Shown piece by piece: positions 33,627 through 38,090 of a stretch of 38,090 nucleotides of DNA. The notes beneath the pieces were generated by a model that saw nothing but the letters and a program-made list of their open reading frames with translations, did not search any database and was not told the origin of the DNA. The stretch is from the NCBI GenBank assembly GCA_910575665.1, contig CAJTFB010000037.1, positions 1 through 38,090 of the forward strand. The letters are read 5' to 3'. Position 1 is the first letter of the stretch. Each line of letters starts with the position of its first letter. This stretch comes from Eubacteriaceae bacterium (GTDB lineage: Bacteria > Bacillota > Clostridia > Lachnospirales > Lachnospiraceae). The position numbers were made by a program, and so were the translations under genes.

Positions 33627-33768
33627 CAAATATACGCAAAGGGAAAGTGAGAAATCCAGCAAGCCTGCCCACAGGGTATTCGGGCGCGCCTGCGACTCCA
33701 AGCGGTTTCGCGGAATGTGACGCTCGGGGTTGGAACTGCTGGGCTGACAGAGTGGAGAAGGAGATGGG

Positions 33769-34371
33769 ATGGAGAGGAAAACCGATTCTTATGTGTATTA
33801 TATGTTTCACAAACCGGCGGGTTGTATCACGGCAGTGAGGGACGACAGGCACCGGACGGTGATGGAATATTTTCGCGGTGCGGATGTGCCAGGGCTTCAT
33901 CCGGTAGGGCGGCTGGATAAGGATACAGAAGGACTTCTTCTTATTACAAACGACGGCCGTTGGAACCAGAAGCTTATGAACCCGGAGAATCATGTGGAAA
34001 AGACTTATTTTTTCTGGGCGCTGGGTGAGCTCTCGGAAGAAGAGCACCGGCGGCTGGAACAAGGGATCGAGCTGAGGGGCGGCAGAGCAGGTGTTTCCCG
34101 TCTGGTTTTGGGAAAGACAGCGGTTCTTGGGGATATACAGGATCTTGCCAGAGGGATAAAACCCGGAAACAGAAAGGATCAGCCAGTGTTTTCAGGCCAT
34201 CTCACGATTTATGAGGGGCGCAAACATCAAGTAAAGAGAATGCTGAAAGCGGCAGGATGTTATGTCGTTTATCTGAAACGGGTGTCCATAGGGGGAATTC
34301 AATTGGATGACCACCTGGCGCCCGGTGAGTTCCGACCTCTTTACCACGATGAATTGCAACAGATATTATAA
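33769..34371 (+). CDS. RsuA-family pseudouridine synthase without S4 domain
   Basis: This is a 200-residue enzyme that isomerises a uridine in rRNA. The catalytic motif GRLDKDTEGLLL places the essential aspartate at residue 50, and GRKHQVKRM is the conserved C-terminal motif of the RsuA/RluB/RluE/RluF group. The protein begins directly with the catalytic domain (YYMFHKPAG), so the S4 RNA-binding domain found in many members is absent, as in RluE-type proteins. Start at ATG 33769 behind GAAGGAG. The target base cannot be assigned from sequence alone. Confidence 0.9.
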   Translation: MERKTDSYVYYMFHKPAGCITAVRDDRHRTVMEYFRGADVPGLHPVGRLDKDTEGLLLITNDGRWNQKLMNPENHVEKTYFFWALGELSEEEHRRLEQGIELRGGRAGVSRLVLGKTAVLGDIQDLARGIKPGNRKDQPVFSGHLTIYEGRKHQVKRMLKAAGCYVVYLKRVSIGGIQLDDHLAPGEFRPLYHDELQQIL

Positions 34372-34440
34372 AAATTTAGTAGAAAAACTAGAAGTTTTTG
34401 CGAAATCCGCTAAAAAAAGGGTTTATGGGAAAAAAATGCT

Positions 34441-34469
34441 TTATCTTTGGGGGGAACTTGTGTTATAAT
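34441..34469 (+). promoter_or_regulatory. Promoter of ppdK
   Basis: TATAAT (34464-34469) is preceded by TGT, an extended -10. The -35 at 17 bases is weak (TTATCT). Upstream, AAAAACT/AGTTTTT around 34386-34402 may help end the preceding gene. Confidence 0.6.
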
Positions 34470-34547
34470 ATTCACAGCGACTAGTCAAATGTTATTTTGA
34501 AAGTCAAATCATTATACTATTATTAAATTTAGGAGGAATTTATAGAC

Positions 34548-37181
34548 ATGGCAAACAAATGGGTTTATTTGTTCAGTGAAGGTAACGCAGACATGCGTGA
34601 ACTCCTCGGCGGAAAAGGTGCAAACCTTGCTGAGATGACCAGCCTTGGTCTTCCAGTACCACAGGGATTTACGATTACAACAGAAGCATGTACACAGTAC
34701 TATGAAGATGACCGTGAGATTAACGATGAGATCCAGGGACAGATCAACGAATACATCGTTAAGATGGAAGAGATTACTGGAAAGAAATTTGGAGATAAAG
34801 AGAATCCGCTTCTTGTATCCGTTCGTTCCGGAGCACGTGCTTCCATGCCAGGTATGATGGACACGATCCTGAACCTTGGACTGAACGAGACAGTAGTAAA
34901 CGTAATTGCTGAAAAGTCTAACAACCCACGCTGGGCTTGGGACTGCTACAGAAGATTTATCCAGATGTACTCCGACGTTGTTATGGAAGTTGGAAAGAAA
35001 TATTTTGAAGAGCTCATCGACAAAATGAAAGAAGACCGTGGAGTACAGCAGGACGTTGAATTGACAGCAGATGACCTGAAGGAACTGGCAAATCAGTTCA
35101 AAGCTGAATATAAAGAGAAAATCGGTGCAGACTTCCCGGATGATCCGAAAGAGCAGCTGATGGGTGCGATCAAAGCCGTATTCCGTTCCTGGGACAACCC
35201 TCGTGCGAATGTATACCGTCGTGACAATGATATCCCTTACTCCTGGGGTACTGCTGTAAACGTACAGTCCATGGCATTCGGTAATATGGGTGACGATTGT
35301 GGTACAGGTGTTGCCTTTACCCGTGATCCAGCTACCGGCGAGAAGAAACTTATGGGTGAGTTCCTGAAGAATGCCCAGGGTGAGGATGTGGTTGCCGGTG
35401 TTCGTACACCGATGCCGATCGCTCAGATGGAGCAGGAATTCCCAGAGGCATTTGCTCAGTTTAAAGAGGTTTGCTCCACTCTGGAGAATCACTACAGAGA
35501 TATGCAGGATATGGAGTTTACTGTTGAAAATAAGAAACTCTACATGCTGCAGACCCGTAATGGTAAGAGAACTGCTCAGGCTGCTCTTAAAATTGCCTGC
35601 GACCTTGTTGATGAGGGTATGAGAACCGAAGAAGAGGCAGTTGTAATGATTGATCCTCGTAATCTGGATACTCTCCTTCACCCACAGTTCGATGCCGCTG
35701 CATTGAAAGCTGCTACACCGATGGCAAAAGCACTTGGTGCTTCTCCGGGAGCTGCTTGTGGTAAAGTTGTATTTACTGCTGAGGATGCTGTAGAGTGGAA
35801 TGCCCGCGGTGAAAAAGTTGTTCTGGTTCGTCTTGAGACTTCTCCAGAAGATATCACTGGTATGAAAGCTTCCCAGGGTATCCTGACCGTTCGTGGTGGT
35901 ATGACAAGCCATGCAGCTGTTGTTGCACGTGGTATGGGTACATGCTGTGTATCCGGTTGTGGTGACATCAACATGGACGAGGCAAACAAGAAATTTACTT
36001 TGAATGGCAAAGAGTTCAAAGAGGGAGATTCCATCTCCATCGATGGTTCTACTGGAAACATTTATGATGGCATTATCCCAACGGTAGATGCTACCATCGC
36101 TGGTGAGTTTGGCCGCATCATGGAGTGGGCTGACAAATATCGTACTATGAAAGTACGTACCAATGCAGACACACCTGCTGATGCAAAGAAAGCACGTGAA
36201 CTCGGTGCAGAGGGTATCGGACTTTGCCGTACAGAGCATATGTTCTTTGAGGAAGACAGAATTGCTGCATTCCGTGAGATGATCTGTGCAGATACCGTAG
36301 AGGAGAGAGAAGCTGCACTTGACAAGATTCTTCCTTATCAGCAGAGCGACTTTGAGGCTCTCTACGAGGCTCTTGAAGGAAATCCGGTTACCATTCGTTT
36401 CCTGGATCCACCTCTTCATGAGTTCGTACCGACTGAGGAAGCAGATATCAAGAAACTGGCTGATGCTCAGGGCAAATCTGTAGAGGATATCAAAGCGATT
36501 ATCGCTTCCCTGCATGAGTTCAACCCAATGATGGGACATCGTGGATGCCGTCTGGCTGTAACCTATCCGGAGATCGCTAAGATGCAGACAAAAGCTGTGA
36601 TCCGTGCAGCGATCAACGTTCAGAAAGCACACGCAGACTGGACTGTAAAACCGGAGATCATGATCCCATTGATCGGCGATGTAAAAGAGCTTAAATATGT
36701 TAAGAAATTTGTTGTTGAGACCGCTGATGCTGAGATCGCAGCAGCTGGAAGTGATCTGAAATATGAAGTGGGTACCATGATCGAGATTCCTCGTGCTGCA
36801 CTTACTGCTGATGAGATCGCAAAAGAGGCTGACTTCTTCTGCTTCGGTACCAATGATTTGACCCAGATGACATTCGGGTTCTCCCGTGATGACGCTGGTA
36901 AATTCCTGGATGCTTATTACGATGCTAAGATCTTTGAGAACGACCCATTTGCAAAACTTGACCAGACTGGTGTAGGAAAGCTTATGGAGACTTCCCTGAA
37001 GCTCGGCAAACCTGTAAACAGTGCCCTTCACTGTGGTATCTGTGGTGAGCACGGTGGAGATCCATCTTCTGTAGAGTTCTGCAATAAGATCGGTCTTGAC
37101 TATGTATCCTGTTCACCGTTCCGTGTGCCAATTGCAAGATTAGCGGCAGCACAGGCGGCTATCAAAAGTAGGGAGGCTTAA
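34548..37181 (+). CDS. ppdK: Pyruvate, phosphate dikinase
   Basis: This is an 877-residue enzyme that interconverts pyruvate, ATP and phosphate with phosphoenolpyruvate, AMP and pyrophosphate. In clostridia it can serve glycolysis or gluconeogenesis. The N-terminal ATP-grasp region begins WVYLFSEGNADMRELLGGKG. The phosphoryl carrier His455 lies in GGMTSHAAVV, the same position as in the Clostridium symbiosum enzyme. The C-terminal barrel carries HCGICGEHGGDP with the catalytic cysteine (Cys832 or Cys829). Start at ATG 34548 after AGGAGGA. Codon use is that of a highly expressed gene. Mobile-element material begins right after its stop codon, but the C-terminus has normal length. Confidence 0.98.
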   Translation: MANKWVYLFSEGNADMRELLGGKGANLAEMTSLGLPVPQGFTITTEACTQYYEDDREINDEIQGQINEYIVKMEEITGKKFGDKENPLLVSVRSGARASMPGMMDTILNLGLNETVVNVIAEKSNNPRWAWDCYRRFIQMYSDVVMEVGKKYFEELIDKMKEDRGVQQDVELTADDLKELANQFKAEYKEKIGADFPDDPKEQLMGAIKAVFRSWDNPRANVYRRDNDIPYSWGTAVNVQSMAFGNMGDDCGTGVAFTRDPATGEKKLMGEFLKNAQGEDVVAGVRTPMPIAQMEQEFPEAFAQFKEVCSTLENHYRDMQDMEFTVENKKLYMLQTRNGKRTAQAALKIACDLVDEGMRTEEEAVVMIDPRNLDTLLHPQFDAAALKAATPMAKALGASPGAACGKVVFTAEDAVEWNARGEKVVLVRLETSPEDITGMKASQGILTVRGGMTSHAAVVARGMGTCCVSGCGDINMDEANKKFTLNGKEFKEGDSISIDGSTGNIYDGIIPTVDATIAGEFGRIMEWADKYRTMKVRTNADTPADAKKARELGAEGIGLCRTEHMFFEEDRIAAFREMICADTVEEREAALDKILPYQQSDFEALYEALEGNPVTIRFLDPPLHEFVPTEEADIKKLADAQGKSVEDIKAIIASLHEFNPMMGHRGCRLAVTYPEIAKMQTKAVIRAAINVQKAHADWTVKPEIMIPLIGDVKELKYVKKFVVETADAEIAAAGSDLKYEVGTMIEIPRAALTADEIAKEADFFCFGTNDLTQMTFGFSRDDAGKFLDAYYDAKIFENDPFAKLDQTGVGKLMETSLKLGKPVNSALHCGICGEHGGDPSSVEFCNKIGLDYVSCSPFRVPIARLAAAQAAIKSREA

Positions 37182-37191
37182 TCTTTCCTTT

Positions 37192-37305
37192 GATTTACCG
37201 CTATCTTTTGAGCAGGCGGCAGCCTATCGAAAGGCTAACGGGCAGTATGTTCGTAAAAATCAATGGAGGGAAACAACCATTACAGCGTTGATAGACCTTG
37301 AATAG
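37192..37305 (+). pseudogene. Remnant of an unidentified gene, C-terminal part only
   Basis: A frame open through 37192-37305 encodes a plausible protein tail (LPLSFEQAAAYRKANG, later KNQWRETTITALIDLE) ending at TAG 37305. It has no start codon or ribosome binding site of its own and runs back out of frame into ppdK. It is followed 13 bases later by a strong terminator, as the end of a real gene would be. I read it as the leftover 3' end of a gene truncated when the element joined ppdK. I cannot name the family. Confidence 0.45.
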
Positions 37306-37318
37306 AAACTAAATGAAG

Positions 37319-37358
37319 ATAAGCGTATCATTAGAGATAGTGATACGCTTATTTTTTT
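37319..37358 (+). terminator. Strong intrinsic terminator after the gene remnant
   Basis: ATAAGCGTATCA (37319-37330) pairs perfectly with TGATACGCTTAT (37341-37352), followed by a run of T. It may now also end the ppdK transcript. Confidence 0.85.
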
Positions 37359-37373
37359 GCCAAGATTGCACAT

Positions 37374-37402
37374 TTGAGCTGCTCACCGTTCCTACATATA
37401 AT
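37374..37402 (+). promoter_or_regulatory. Promoter of the two small element-borne genes
   Basis: TTGAGC (37374-37379) and a consensus TATAAT (37397-37402) are 17 bases apart, just after the terminator. Confidence 0.7.
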
Positions 37403-37429
37403 GAAAGTGAAGAAACGGAGGTGGCTCGT

Positions 37430-37621
37430 ATGAGAGAACAAAAATTCCATATTTATCTGGATAGCCAAGAAAGGACAATCCTGCTACATAGCCTTGTGGA
37501 ACTGAAAAATCAGCTCCTTGCGCAAGGCAGATATGCGGACTGCGTTGACGAACTGATTTTTAAGGTTACGGGCGCACCGCTGAAAAGACTCAAAGTACAA
37601 CACGATTGCGGGAGGGTATGA
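37430..37621 (+). CDS. Small hypothetical protein of conjugative-element type
   Basis: This is a 63-residue protein starting at ATG 37430 after GGAGGTG. It reads HIYLDSQERTILLHSLVELKN and then a helix ending GRYADCVDELIFKV, with a basic tail. I have no family name for it, but small proteins of this pattern are common in integrative and conjugative elements of clostridia. The stop overlaps the next start, so the two are translated together. Confidence 0.7.
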   Translation: MREQKFHIYLDSQERTILLHSLVELKNQLLAQGRYADCVDELIFKVTGAPLKRLKVQHDCGRV

Positions 37622-37959
37622 TGGATGGCGTAGAATTTAAAGAACTGTTCAAGGTAGCTGTGGAAACACTGAGGGAAAAGACGATTACTCCGTTGTTGGA
37701 AGCAGACGCAACCTATCAGGAGGACTCTGATAATGAGGGGATTGCGGAAATGAACTATCTCCAGTTGGACTTAACCAAGGAACAACGGAGAATCTGTAAC
37801 CGCCTGCTTGAGTGCCGGGACAAGCAAGATACTGAGTATGCTACCCACGCATATATCGCAGGACTGTATGACGCTTTTCAGATAATGGCAGTGCTGTTCC
37901 CTGATAAGTGGGACACGGACGATATACGGGAGCTGCTTGCAGCAAAGGTCAACAACTGA
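37621..37959 (+). CDS. Hypothetical helical protein, DUF6809-like
   Basis: This is a 112-residue, acidic, mostly helical protein. ATG 37621 lies 5 bases after GGAGG; ATG 37618 overlaps the previous stop and is also possible. The end, AYIAGLYDAFQIMAVLF, resembles the C-terminal helix of small DUF6809-type accessory proteins of mobile elements, but this is a weak likeness. It has no signal peptide and no enzymatic motif. Confidence 0.7.
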   Translation: MDGVEFKELFKVAVETLREKTITPLLEADATYQEDSDNEGIAEMNYLQLDLTKEQRRICNRLLECRDKQDTEYATHAYIAGLYDAFQIMAVLFPDKWDTDDIRELLAAKVNN

Positions 37960-38001
37960 ATATTGAGGATTTTACATAGCCGATTGGTATGAACCGCTCC
38001 C

Positions 38002-38014
38002 TGTCAAGTAGACA
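38002..38014. mobile_element. Possible insertion-sequence terminus at the right edge
   Basis: The palindrome TGTC AAGTA GACA followed by an A-rich stretch looks like the outer end of an insertion sequence extending out of the window. A transposase-like gene tail on the minus strand lies inside it. Confidence 0.3.
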
Positions 38015-38037
38015 ATTAAAAAAATAAAAATTTCAGC

Positions 38038-38071
38038 CTGCCAGTCACAAAAAAGGACTGGCAGAGTTTTT
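38038..38071. terminator. Intrinsic terminator near the right edge
   Basis: CTGCCAGTC (38038-38046) pairs perfectly with GACTGGCAG (38056-38064), followed by AGTTTTT. On the minus strand the loop contributes a CTTTTTTGTG run, so it may work in both directions. Confidence 0.65.
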
Positions 38072-38090
38072 ATGCAGCCTCCTTCAAATA
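38070..38090 (-). CDS. Possible C-terminus of a transposase gene, cut by the window edge
   Basis: Read leftwards, the last 21 bases encode Y-L-K-E-A-A and a TAA stop, directly before the hairpin. Its position inside a probable IS terminus suggests a transposase tail, but seven codons are too few to be sure. Confidence 0.25.
   Translation of the reverse strand, partial: YLKEAA

Noticed and set aside
34512-37052. An 846-codon open frame antisense to ppdK
   Set aside because: It is the complement of a strongly codon-biased gene, is rich in Cys, Ser and His with no domain pattern, and has no ribosome binding site.

Overview
The window looks like a chromosome segment from a gut Lachnospiraceae bacterium (Clostridia; Blautia, Mediterraneibacter, Dorea or similar). 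This rests on AGGAGG-type ribosome binding sites, the gap-pgk-tpiA run, a pyruvate phosphate dikinase, the era-yqzL-recO order and the style of the secreted proteins. It is inferred from gene content, not from a database match.

The left part (1 to about 9,300) is an accessory island, visibly richer in A+T than the rest. It opens with 20-bp repeats like the end of an IS21-family element. A compact four-gene unit follows: a small secreted two-cysteine peptide, a hairpin attenuator, a membrane protein with a large outside domain, an ABC ATPase and a second membrane protein. I read this as an undescribed bacteriocin-like or secreted-peptide system. Next come a broken IS256-family copy, a leftward operon (XRE regulator, S51 peptidase-like protein, DUF2461 protein) and a rightward ABC exporter half-transporter.

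The middle (about 9,350 to 21,600) is ordinary chromosome: a DUF1015 protein, a YesL-family membrane protein, glycogen branching enzyme, an M16C metallopeptidase, era, a yqzL-like gene and recO. A leftward D-lactate dehydrogenase with an unusual hairpin-rich leader follows, then a two-gene SsuBC-type ABC importer without a binding protein, closed by a clear terminator.

From 21,640 to 28,340 lies a surface or secreted system. A candidate structured leader RNA precedes a 1,738-residue M60 (mucin-directed type) metallopeptidase with a dockerin-like calcium module, FN3 and discoidin-like domains. Immediately downstream is a secreted protein with a possible cohesin-like domain and two FN3 repeats. 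Together they may be a minimal cohesin-dockerin pair. Two palindromic repeat elements fill the gap before glgA, and part of one recurs in inverted orientation over the glgA stop codon.

The right part (28,680 to 37,180) is central carbon metabolism: glgA, gap, pgk, tpiA, an RsuA-family pseudouridine synthase and ppdK. Directly after ppdK the content changes to mobile-element material: a gene remnant, a strong terminator, two small coupled genes of the kind carried by conjugative elements, and what looks like the edge of an insertion sequence at the window end.
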